A stretch of 11,074 nucleotides of DNA, taken from the NCBI GenBank assembly GCA_013202535.1, contig JABMRP010001195.1:1-11074 (forward strand), in the 5' to 3' direction. The notes under the pieces were generated by a model, which was not told where the DNA came from, searched no databases, and saw only the letters and a list, made by a program, of their open reading frames with translations. The translations under genes and the position numbers were made by a program. Source of the stretch: Planctomycetota bacterium (GTDB lineage: Bacteria; Planctomycetota; Planctomycetia; Pirellulales; Thermoguttaceae). This document shows, one piece after another, positions 1-5,883 of this stretch (positions are counted from its first letter, which is position 1; each line of letters starts with the position of its first letter).

Positions 1-320
1 ACTACGGAAGTCAGCTCAAAGGGGGCCAGTCGGCCTGGCCGCTGGTAATCGCTTCGCTCCGGGCGGCCTTCCGTCAGAATCTCGATCCGGTGAGCCCCAA
101 TTCCGATCTGAATGCCAAGATCGCCGCCGGGATCCTCTCCTGTTTCCGGCCGGAATTGTTCGACTCGACCGGCGTCTTCCAATCTCTCTGGCTTCTCCGC
201 CTCAGCAACGCCGCCACCGACGCCCAAGGCCTGGTCGAAGATCTGCTGGGCAACCGCGATTTCGCCGCCTTTGGAAACGACGCGTCCTTGGGCTCGATTC
301 GCCTCGGCGATGATGCTCAC
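1..320 (-). CDS. Unrecognised protein, partial (3' end beyond window)
   Basis: An open minus-strand frame of about 106 codons runs off the left edge. Its GTG start overlaps the TGA stop of the upstream minus gene by four bases (GTGA), an arrangement typical of translationally coupled genes, although no good Shine-Dalgarno is visible. The first ~34 residues look like an amphipathic helix (VSIIAEANRAQG...), followed by a Gly-rich turn and a charged Glu/Arg/Gly-rich part. No family was recognised. The codon-aligned plus strand is also open (from the edge to a TAA at 341). I prefer the minus frame because its first codon positions are clearly purine-rich, as in the certain genes here, whereas the plus frame shows the mirrored pattern expected of antisense. 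The strand choice is not certain. Confidence 0.42.
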   Translation of the reverse strand, partial: MSIIAEANRAQGRVVSKGGEIAVAQQIFDQALGVGGGVAEAEKPERLEDAGRVEQFRPETGEDPGGDLGIQIGIGAHRIEILTEGRPERSDYQRPGRLAPFELTSV

Positions 321-1615
321 CGCTTCGGAGACATGGGATAAGAGCCCGGCGACTTGAGACCTCCCTCGGCGCTTTTGCTGCTGTAAATCGGCAGGTGACC
401 GTAGTAGACCTCCAGGGTCAGCGTCGACAGGGCCGTTTGCAGGAGCCGACCTCCTTGCCGGGCGCGGACGTCGCGGGGGTTCCACCAACTTCCACGTTCG
501 TCACCATCGCCGATCTGCGAATCGACCAACTGTTCGCGCATTGCGCTGTACCACGGTATCCATTGGGATTTATCCGATTCGCGCAACCGCTTGTAGTGGA
601 TTACCTGGTGGGCAAAGTAGTTGTGTACGACGTCGTTTTCGACCGGGCCGCGCTTGACGATGCGGCGAACGGCGCGGCGCATGGCCGGCTCGCTGGTTTC
701 GCCACCGATGAGCATTCGGGCCAGCAGACCGGCGACCATCTCCGTCCGATCGTTCGATAGTTCGGCATCGAAATACCGGGCCGCCCGGCGAACCGTCTTG
801 GGGTTTACCTTGAGGTATCCCATGTGCCCGCTCTTCATGGCCAGGATCTGGCAGGCCGAGGCTACCGGTGACGGTTTGCCGCCGAGACGAGCCGGCCAAC
901 CGCCGGAACGTTTGTCTTGCACCGCAGCGATGAAATCCAGCGCCCTTTGGGCCGAGTTCTCAAGAGCCGGATCGCGGGTCATGGCGTACGCTTCGCACAA
1001 GGCCAGCGTCGCAATGCCGTGCCAGACCATCCGGTCGCCTTCTCCACACAGATTGGCGCCGTGGGGTCCGGATTTGAACTGATCGAGCAGGTACTTCAAT
1101 CCTTCGTCGATGGTTCGTTGGAATTGTCCTTCCTGGTGCGTTTGCCCGGCTCCCAGGAAGGCCAGCAGCGCAAGCCCGGTCGCTCCACACCGCGAAGGGC
1201 ATTTTCCCGGGTTGGAGTAGGTGTCTTCAAACGGGTTTTCCGATTCGGCGAAAGACCAGCTTCCGTCGCCGGCCTGCTTCTTGACCAGCCAATCCAGGGA
1301 AAGAGGGCGCGCAACCTCTCCACTTTTCCAACTGCCTCGATCAGATAGGCCGGTGCCTCGATCAGGTAGGCCGGGGGCCAACGGTTCTGTTTCGACCGCG
1401 GAATCGAACGGATTTTCGTCGTCGGCGGAGTCGAACGGATCGTCGTCCTCGACGGGTGTGAACGGATCGGCTGTTTTCGGCGGGCCGAACGGGTCCGCTT
1501 GGTCCTGGCCCAGCGCGACGCAGCGCGTGTATGAGCCAGACGTCGTAGTCAGCAGCGCGATGCCCAGGGCAATGGCACCGAGCCAGGCGATGTGTGGGAG
1601 TCGGCCGTATTTCAT
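317..1615 (-). CDS. Secreted prenyltransferase/squalene-oxidase repeat protein
   Basis: A 432-residue protein. An N-terminal signal or anchor segment (about residues 9-27, GAIALGIALL) suggests export. Residues 40-98 form a low-complexity acidic linker with DPF/NPF motifs and a duplicated 7-residue unit. From about residue 103 to the end it resembles the alpha/alpha-toroid repeat proteins related to terpene cyclases, with QW-like motifs GDGSW (116-120), SGGW (237-240) and RGSWWNP (374-380), and a C-terminal LEVYYGHLPIY seen in planctomycete members. No DxDD cyclase motif or CaaX-prenyltransferase zinc site is evident, so enzymatic activity is doubtful and a binding or structural role is as likely. 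The start is supported by a strong Shine-Dalgarno (AAGGAGGAG) 8 nt upstream. It probably forms an operon with the minus frame that follows it toward the left edge. Confidence 0.85.
   Translation of the reverse strand: MKYGRLPHIAWLGAIALGIALLTTTSGSYTRCVALGQDQADPFGPPKTADPFTPVEDDDPFDSADDENPFDSAVETEPLAPGLPDRGTGLSDRGSWKSGEVARPLSLDWLVKKQAGDGSWSFAESENPFEDTYSNPGKCPSRCGATGLALLAFLGAGQTHQEGQFQRTIDEGLKYLLDQFKSGPHGANLCGEGDRMVWHGIATLALCEAYAMTRDPALENSAQRALDFIAAVQDKRSGGWPARLGGKPSPVASACQILAMKSGHMGYLKVNPKTVRRAARYFDAELSNDRTEMVAGLLARMLIGGETSEPAMRRAVRRIVKRGPVENDVVHNYFAHQVIHYKRLRESDKSQWIPWYSAMREQLVDSQIGDGDERGSWWNPRDVRARQGGRLLQTALSTLTLEVYYGHLPIYSSKSAEGGLKSPGSYPMSPKR
1333..1374. repeat. Tandem duplication of a 21-bp unit inside the linker
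   Basis: Two adjacent 21-bp copies (1333-1353 and 1354-1374) differ at a single base. On the minus strand they encode GLPDRGT and GLSDRGS (residues 82-95 of the prenyltransferase-repeat protein). The frame is kept because the unit is a multiple of three. This is seen directly in the sequence. Confidence 0.85.
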
Positions 1616-1623
1616 CGGAACAT

Positions 1624-1632
1624 CTCCTCCTT
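1624..1632 (-). promoter_or_regulatory. Strong Shine-Dalgarno, prenyltransferase-repeat gene
   Basis: On the minus strand AAGGAGGAG lies 8 nt before the ATG at 1615. This near-perfect anti-16S match fixes the start of the gene. Confidence 0.8.
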
Positions 1633-1709
1633 GGGGTGACTTTCGGCGATCTGTTCGTCGGGCGTCGTCGGGACTATTCCCGGTCGGCTATGCACGGGAG
1701 ACCCGCGCT

Positions 1710-1721
1710 CCAGCGCGCTGG
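1710..1721. promoter_or_regulatory. Perfect 12-bp palindrome in divergent intergenic region
   Basis: CCAGCGCGCTGG is a perfect 12-bp palindrome roughly midway between the divergent starts at 1615 and 1841. It could be an operator for a dimeric regulator of either gene, but a 12-bp GC palindrome can arise by chance in such GC-rich DNA. Confidence 0.25.
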
Positions 1722-1746
1722 CAAACCCGAAAAGGCGGAAAATCTC

Positions 1747-1775
1747 TTGCTTTGTTGCCCAATTCCCATTAGAGT
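1747..1775 (+). promoter_or_regulatory. Candidate sigma-70-type promoter for the Tat protein/cytochrome operon
   Basis: TTGCTT (1747-1752), a 17-nt spacer and TAGAGT (1770-1775) give a modest match to the housekeeping consensus (3/6 and 4/6). Transcription would begin near 1782, leaving a leader of about 59 nt before the ATG at 1841. Confidence 0.35.
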
Positions 1776-1824
1776 CGGAGGAACTGCCTTGGGCAAGAAG
1801 ATTCTCGCCGCCACTGGACTGATT

Positions 1825-1830
1825 GAGAGG
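1825..1830 (+). promoter_or_regulatory. Shine-Dalgarno deciding the ATG start at 1841
   Basis: GAGAGG sits 10 nt before the ATG at 1841. The upstream in-frame TTG at 1823 would place this sequence inside the coding region, so the ATG is preferred. Confidence 0.65.
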
Positions 1831-1840
1831 AATCGATACG

Positions 1841-2791
1841 ATGAGCCGGGACCAACAAACCAGAGAACAGACCCCGCGCCGGGATTTTCTGAAAACCGTA
1901 TCGGCCGCGGCAGCCACGTCGGGGCTGTTGGCCGGAAGTGTCGCCGGGGCGGAAAACGAGCCGACGGCCAGTCCGCTGCCGGAGATCTCCTTGGGCCCGC
2001 ATCGCATCAGCCGGATGGTGGCCGGGTGGAACCCCGTCGGGGGCCATTCGCACACCACGCTCAACATGGCCCGGCTCATGCGCGAGTACTTCACCACGGA
2101 ACAGACGGTCGCGTTTCTGCAAAACTGCGAAGCCCAGGGGATCAACACCTGGCAGTACGACTACACCGATAAGGGCGTGGCCGCGATCAAGGCGATGCGC
2201 GAGGCCGGCTCGAAGATGAAATACATCTGCCTACATGCCGAGCGGTCCATGGATACGCCCATGAAGGAGGTCGTCGACCAGACGGGTCCCATCGCCCTGG
2301 TCCACCACGGGGGCGTGACCGATGCCCTGTTTCGTGCGGGGAAGAGCCAGCAGGTGCATGACTACGTGAAGAAGGTTCACGACATGGGCGTCCTGGCCGG
2401 CGTGTCGGCCCATAATCCCGACAACATCAAACGCATCGCCGACGAAGGCTGGGAAAACGACCTCTTCATGACCTGCTTCTACTACGTCACCCGGCCTCGC
2501 GAGGAGCAGCAGGAGCAACTCGGCAAGGTGGTCGTCGGCGAACCGTTCTTCCAGAGCGATCCCGACGACATGACCAAGGTCGCCAAGCAGGTCGAGAAGC
2601 CGTGCCTGGGGTTCAAGATCCTGGCCGCCGGCCGCGCGTGTTGGAGCAGCTATTCGGTCGAGAAGGCGTTCCGCTTCGCGTTTGAAAACCTCAAGCCGAT
2701 CGACGGCCTGGTCGTGGGCATGTTTCCCAAGTACTTCGACGAAGTGAAGGCCAACGCCGAGTATGCTCGGAAGTACGGAGCGATCGGATGA
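1841..2791 (+). CDS. Tat-exported aldo/keto-reductase-like TIM-barrel protein
   Basis: A 316-residue protein. Residues 1-37 form a textbook twin-arginine signal: TPRRDFLK with R13 and R14, an Ala-rich hydrophobic stretch, and a likely cleavage after VAGA (37). Tat export usually means folding, often with a cofactor, before transport. The mature part reads as alternating helices and strands of a TIM barrel. MVAGWNPVGG (59-68), GINTWQYDY (100-108), VLAGVSAHNP (184-193) and the late FKILAAGR (258-265) resemble strand/loop positions of aldo/keto-reductase-like proteins. The classical AKR Asp-Tyr-Lys-His tetrad could not be assigned, so the reaction is unknown. It could instead belong to another planctomycete Tat-barrel family. 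The gene overlaps the tetrahaem cytochrome gene by four bases (ATGA), so the two are almost certainly co-translated and may act together in the periplasm. Confidence 0.8.
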   Translation: MSRDQQTREQTPRRDFLKTVSAAAATSGLLAGSVAGAENEPTASPLPEISLGPHRISRMVAGWNPVGGHSHTTLNMARLMREYFTTEQTVAFLQNCEAQGINTWQYDYTDKGVAAIKAMREAGSKMKYICLHAERSMDTPMKEVVDQTGPIALVHHGGVTDALFRAGKSQQVHDYVKKVHDMGVLAGVSAHNPDNIKRIADEGWENDLFMTCFYYVTRPREEQQEQLGKVVVGEPFFQSDPDDMTKVAKQVEKPCLGFKILAAGRACWSSYSVEKAFRFAFENLKPIDGLVVGMFPKYFDEVKANAEYARKYGAIG

Positions 2792-3456
2792 ATCGTGGGC
2801 GATGGACTCGAACAAGGCTGGTCGGCGGTCTGCTGTTGACGGGCGTGTTGCCGGCGGTGGTTCTACTGCTGACCGAACCGGTGCGTTCGGAGAAGCCGGC
2901 CGATGCGAGGGATTCGGCCGTGGTGTTTCCGTCGAACCATTCGGTCTTGACCCGGGGTACCTTCGACCTGATCTGCAAGACACCGGAAGACAAGCTGGAG
3001 GTCGACGGCGCGGCCCATCGCTGGGGGCCGTTCACTTCGCCGCGGCGGTCCTCGCTGTTGCGATTGGATACCGGATACCACACCATCCGCGTCGGCTCGG
3101 AGGAAGTGGAAGTGTTCGTGGCCATGACGCCGAAAGACCACGAGGGGCCCGCCGAATGGCCCGTCGTGCAAAGCCATCAGATGAAGGGCAAGGACGAAGA
3201 GCGCTGCGCCGCTTGCCACGAAATCGACGAGCCCGAAGAACCGGCCGATGGCGCGAAGTCCCATACCGTGGGCCGGTTGCTTTCGTACAAGGCCTGTTTC
3301 GAGTGCCATCCGTCGATCGAGTTCGACGTCATCCACTCCCACCCGCTGGAACCGATCGAAAACTGCGAGATGTGTCATCAGTTGCACGGTTCGACCCGCA
3401 AAGCGGCCCTGAAGGCGCCGGTCAAGCAGCTTTGCGATGCGTGTCACGAGTCGTAA
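2788..3456 (+). CDS. Exported tetrahaem c-type cytochrome
   Basis: A 222-residue protein beginning in the ATGA overlap with the upstream gene. An N-terminal basic and hydrophobic segment (residues about 10-29, LVGGLLLTGVLPAVVLLL) acts as signal peptide or membrane anchor. Residues about 44-113 form a beta-rich haem-free domain (VVFPSNHSVL..., ending VEVFVAM). The C-terminal half holds four CxxCH haem-attachment motifs: CAACH (140-144), CFECH (170-174), CEMCH (193-197) and CDACH (216-220). Histidines H130, H159, H183, H185 and H200 are candidate distal ligands. The pattern fits the doubled-CxxCH multihaem family. Covalent haem attachment implies a periplasmic location and dependence on a cytochrome c maturation system elsewhere. 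Its likely role is electron transfer, perhaps with the co-transcribed Tat-exported barrel protein; that pairing is inferred from the overlap. Confidence 0.88.
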   Translation: MNRGRWTRTRLVGGLLLTGVLPAVVLLLTEPVRSEKPADARDSAVVFPSNHSVLTRGTFDLICKTPEDKLEVDGAAHRWGPFTSPRRSSLLRLDTGYHTIRVGSEEVEVFVAMTPKDHEGPAEWPVVQSHQMKGKDEERCAACHEIDEPEEPADGAKSHTVGRLLSYKACFECHPSIEFDVIHSHPLEPIENCEMCHQLHGSTRKAALKAPVKQLCDACHES

Positions 3457-3478
3457 GGCTAAACGGCTGGGAGAGCCC

Positions 3479-3575
3479 ACGTTCTGGCGAACGTAGCTAC
3501 ACGCTACATCTTGCGGAGCAAGATGGCTACTTTAAAGGCCGTGACCACGGCCGGGCGATTAGCTGCCTCAGCAGC
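3479..3575. repeat. Array of five adjacent perfect hairpins (REP-like / bidirectional terminator)
   Basis: Between the convergent cytochrome gene and the small secreted protein gene lie five back-to-back inverted repeats: ACGTTC-TGGC-GAACGT (3479-3494), GTAGC-TACAC-GCTAC (3493-3507), CATCTTGC-GGA-GCAAGATG (3507-3525), GGCCGTG-AC-CACGGCC (3537-3552) and GCTGC-CTCA-GCAGC (3562-3575). All stems are perfect. A further GCTAC at 3526-3530 can pair with GTAGC at 3493-3497. The density suggests a mobile palindromic repeat unit of REP type rather than a simple terminator, though it may also end transcription from both sides. The last hairpin reaches into the 3' end of the minus gene. Confidence 0.7.
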
Positions 3576-4080
3576 GGCGGGTGGTGCGAGCTTGGTAGGT
3601 CCGGGCAATCTCCTCGCGATACGACTGTGCCTCGTCGTACTGCGTTCGGGCCATTTGCAGCGCCTCTTCGGCCAATCCCGAATCCTTGAACCGGACAAAT
3701 ACATGCCACCGGCGTAGCGTTCCCTCCGGTGCGTCGAGGATGTATTCCACCAGAAACGGGGCGACCTTCTGCTGGCCCTGCAGCACCTGGAAACAGACGT
3801 CGGCGTGTTGGGTCTGCTGGTTCAAGTCGGCCGTTCCGATCAGGTAGAAGTCCTCCATCGAGCGTCTCGTCGCGTCCTCCACCGGCAGCCGGCCCAACTG
3901 GCGCGCCATCTTCTTAATCATCGCCTGCCGTCGAGGATCGATCGGTTCGTCGAGGGCTCCTTTGTCGGCCTGCTCAACTGCCACCACGGAGGGGCTCGAC
4001 CCCCAAGGTAACAGGAGTGCCGCGAGGACGACACCCACGGGTAAGCATCGCATCAGGGTCCGGGGAACACGGGCGATCAT
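3568..4080 (-). CDS. Small secreted protein of unknown function
   Basis: A 170-residue protein, not recognised. The N-terminus is a signal peptide (basic start, hydrophobic core about 14-26 with VGVVLAALLL, then SSPSVVAVEQA as a plausible cleavage region). The mature part is charged and predicted to be alpha/beta: RQAMIKKMARQLGRL, a central strand-rich section (VCFQVLQGQQKVAPFLVEYI, 95-114), RRWHVFVRF (123-131), and a Glu/Gln-rich helix at the C-terminus (about 134-163). The ATG at 4080 is chosen over an upstream in-frame ATG because GGAGGT lies 7 nt before it and the signal peptide starts there. The final codons and the stop fall inside a palindrome, so the last few residues (TTRRC) may be a recent extension or replacement. 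Confidence 0.72.
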   Translation of the reverse strand: MIARVPRTLMRCLPVGVVLAALLLPWGSSPSVVAVEQADKGALDEPIDPRRQAMIKKMARQLGRLPVEDATRRSMEDFYLIGTADLNQQTQHADVCFQVLQGQQKVAPFLVEYILDAPEGTLRRWHVFVRFKDSGLAEEALQMARTQYDEAQSYREEIARTYQARTTRRC

Positions 4081-4087
4081 GGCCTCT

Positions 4088-4093
4088 ACCTCC
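4088..4093 (-). promoter_or_regulatory. Shine-Dalgarno deciding the ATG start at 4080
   Basis: Minus-strand GGAGGT lies 7 nt before the ATG at 4080, an ideal distance. It rules against the longer reading frame that starts 45 nt upstream. Confidence 0.75.
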
Positions 4094-4127
4094 GTTAGCA
4101 AAAGGGGGATCTCCGCCGTCACCACCG

Positions 4128-4133
4128 ATTATA
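4128..4133 (-). promoter_or_regulatory. Consensus -10 box for the small secreted protein gene
   Basis: A perfect TATAAT on the minus strand, in a divergent intergenic region, predicts a start near 4121 and a leader of about 40 nt. The corresponding -35 region is weak (no good TTGACA match at 16-18 nt). Confidence 0.5.
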
Positions 4134-4166
4134 CACGATCGGCGGCGAAAAACCGACTCTGCCCGT

Positions 4167-4195
4167 TTCCCATCGGCCGGCGTTTTGCTTAGAAT
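4167..4195 (+). promoter_or_regulatory. Candidate sigma-70-type promoter for the 88-residue membrane protein
   Basis: TTCCCA (4167-4172, 4/6 match), a 17-nt spacer and TAGAAT (4190-4195, 5/6 match). Transcription would start near 4202, about 29 nt before the ATG at 4231. Confidence 0.5.
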
Positions 4196-4230
4196 GGAGG
4201 CAACGACCGGATAGACATGGGAGCCGTGGG

Positions 4231-4497
4231 ATGAAGCGACGAACGATTTGGACGACCGTGGGACGAGCGGCGACCGTGGCCGGCTGCTGGCTGGCGACGA
4301 CCGCGGCCGCATGGGCCCAGGCTAAGGACACCGCCGAAGAGGGCACCAACGCCGTGGGGGTCGGCCTGTATGCCGTCTGCTACGGTGTCGTCCTGCTGTG
4401 CATCGGACTGGGCGTCATGGTCGTCTTGCATAGCAGCAAACGTCGCGACCGAGCCAAACCCGAGCAGTTCGAAGAAAAGAAGCTCTACGGCAAGTAG
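4231..4497 (+). CDS. Small membrane protein of unknown function
   Basis: An 88-residue protein, not assigned to a family. Residues 1-30 look like a cleavable signal peptide (MKRR start, Ala/Thr-rich core, likely cleavage after AWA). A short acidic stretch (KDTAEEGTN) follows, then a single transmembrane helix (about 44-67, VGLYAVCYGVVLLCIGLGVMVVL). The C-terminal tail is basic and charged (SSKRRDRAKPEQFEEKKLYGK), predicted cytoplasmic by the positive-inside rule. It has its own good promoter and is not obviously in an operon: the next gene converges on it with a 17-nt gap. High GC3 and a clear protein architecture argue that it is a real gene despite its size. Confidence 0.75.
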   Translation: MKRRTIWTTVGRAATVAGCWLATTAAAWAQAKDTAEEGTNAVGVGLYAVCYGVVLLCIGLGVMVVLHSSKRRDRAKPEQFEEKKLYGK

Positions 4498-4514
4498 TCT
4501 CGCGGGAGCATGGG

Positions 4515-5762
4515 CTACGCGGTTTTCTTCCGCGCGGCGGTACGCTTGAGGAAGTTCGGCCGTGGTATGGCATGGCCTCCCGTGGCGGCGTGGAAAAATG
4601 CCGCCGTCTGCTCCACGACCAGCGCCTGTTCGGCGGCGGTCAGCTCGGGAAAGATCGGCAGAGCCAGCACCTCTTCGGCCGCCCGATCCGTCTCGGGCAA
4701 GTCTCCCGGGCCGTAGCCCAAGTGGGCGAAACACTGCTGGGCGTGCAGGCCGAGGGGGTAGTAGATTTCGGTGCCGATCTTGGCTTCGCCCAGATGCTTT
4801 CGCAGCCGATCGCGGCGGCCGTTGGGCACGCGCACGACGTACTGATTCCAGGCATGGCGGCACCGCGATCCGGCCGAAGGCAGACCGAGAACGCGGTCGA
4901 GTCCGGCGGTGGCGAACATCTCGTGATACCGGGCCGCGTTGGCCTGGCGCATGGCCGTCCACCGGTCCAGATGGGCCAGCTTGATATTCAAGACGGCGGC
5001 CTGGAACGAATCGAGCCGGCTGTTGATGCCGACCACTTCGTGATAGTAGCGAGGGCGCATACCGTGTCCGCGCAACAGGCGGAGCTTGTCGTCCAGATCC
5101 GCTTTTGCGGTGGTCAACATGCCTCCGTCGCCCGCTCCGCCCAGATTCTTCGTGGGGTAGAAGCTAAAACAGCCCATATCGCCCAGCGCCCCGGCACGAA
5201 CTCCATCCCATTCGGCACCGATCGCTTGGGCCGCGTCCTCGATGACCGGCACATCGGCCGCCTTGGCGATCCGACACAAGGCGTCCATCGGGGCACATTG
5301 CCCAAACAGATGGACGGGCAGAATCGCTTTGGTGGCCGGAGAAATCAGCGACTCGACGGCCGCTGGATCCATATTGAAGCTTGCCGGGTCGATATCGGCG
5401 AAGACGGGCCGACCGCCCAGTCGCGTGACGGCACTGGCCGTGGCGAAAAATGTGAAACTGGGCAAGATAACTTCGTCGCCGGGACCTATGTCGCAGGCCA
5501 TCAGTGCCAGCAGCAACGCATCGCTGCCGGAGGCACAGCCGATGGCGTGCGGCACACGGCAGTATTTGGCCACGTTCTCTTCAAGCCTCGTAACCTCGGG
5601 GCCCAAGACAAAACGCCCGTCGTCGAGGGCTTCCGCCAGCGCTGCGGCCATTTGCTCTCGCAGCGGGGCATGTTGTCGCTTGAGGTCCAGCAGGGGCACA
5701 CCCTGCGGCGCGGGAGGTCGCGGATCGGGATTTTCCATGGGCATTTTCGGTGTCTTGGTCAT
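4515..5762 (-). CDS. DegT/DnrJ/EryC1/StrS-family aminotransferase
   Basis: A 415-residue PLP-dependent enzyme of the sugar aminotransferase family (fold-type I), which converts nucleotide-linked keto-sugars to amino-sugars for surface polysaccharides or glycoconjugates. It acts in the cytoplasm. Family landmarks from the chosen start: VPLLDLKRQ (22-30), the cofactor phosphate-binding GCASGSDALLL (75-85), VIEDAAQAIGAEW (173-185) with the cofactor-contacting Asp176, and FYPTKNLGGAGDGG (201-214) with the Schiff-base Lys205. GINSRLDSFQAAVL (245-258) follows. The exact sugar substrate cannot be read from sequence. The frame is open 39 codons further upstream, but that stretch lacks family similarity and would contain the likely promoter; ATGs at 5744 and 5738 are alternatives. 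No sugar-biosynthesis partners are adjacent. Confidence 0.92.
   Translation of the reverse strand: MTKTPKMPMENPDPRPPAPQGVPLLDLKRQHAPLREQMAAALAEALDDGRFVLGPEVTRLEENVAKYCRVPHAIGCASGSDALLLALMACDIGPGDEVILPSFTFFATASAVTRLGGRPVFADIDPASFNMDPAAVESLISPATKAILPVHLFGQCAPMDALCRIAKAADVPVIEDAAQAIGAEWDGVRAGALGDMGCFSFYPTKNLGGAGDGGMLTTAKADLDDKLRLLRGHGMRPRYYHEVVGINSRLDSFQAAVLNIKLAHLDRWTAMRQANAARYHEMFATAGLDRVLGLPSAGSRCRHAWNQYVVRVPNGRRDRLRKHLGEAKIGTEIYYPLGLHAQQCFAHLGYGPGDLPETDRAAEEVLALPIFPELTAAEQALVVEQTAAFFHAATGGHAIPRPNFLKRTAARKKTA
4518..4534. terminator. Possible weak hairpin at convergent gene ends
   Basis: CGCGG, a 7-nt loop (ttttctt) and CCGCG form a 5-bp stem right at the 3' end of the aminotransferase gene, where it converges with the membrane-protein gene. 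There is no U-tract after the stem, so a terminator role is only tentative. Confidence 0.2.
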
Positions 5763-5828
5763 CGAGTGCGTTGTTCGGTGTTTACGGAGGCCCCCCTCCA
5801 ACTTGCTCAGTCGAGTCAAGCCGGGGCG

Positions 5829-5857
5829 ACAGTAGGCATTCTTCGTGATCGAGTCAA
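5829..5857 (-). promoter_or_regulatory. Candidate sigma-70-type promoter for the aminotransferase gene
   Basis: On the minus strand TTGACT (5852-5857, 5/6 match), a 17-nt spacer and TACTGT (5829-5834, 3/6 match). Transcription would start near 5822, giving a leader of about 60 nt that contains a GGAGG/CCTCC stem (5786-5799). The -35 lies in one copy of the direct repeat TCGAGTCAAG (5849-5858; other copy 5811-5820). Confidence 0.4.
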
Positions 5858-5883
5858 GGCCGATTGGCACGCACCACACATAA

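Noticed and set aside
90..341. Plus-strand frame at the left edge
   Set aside because: Its third codon position is about 75 percent pyrimidine and its first position unbiased, the mirror image of real genes here; kept only as the alternative to the minus frame.
1400..1495. DPF/NPF motifs as evidence of eukaryote-like endocytosis
   Set aside because: The protein is predicted to be exported, so cytosolic adaptor-type binding is implausible; short tripeptides in an acidic repeat arise easily.
2231..2983. 250-codon minus-strand open frame
   Set aside because: It is the complement of the Tat protein and cytochrome start; the plus-strand genes have signal peptides and haem motifs.
3479..3575. CRISPR array
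   Set aside because: The hairpins differ in sequence and there are no regularly spaced identical repeats with unique spacers.
5763..5879. N-terminal extension of the aminotransferase to an ATG at 5879
   Set aside because: The extra 39 residues show no family similarity and the stretch holds a plausible promoter and a leader stem.
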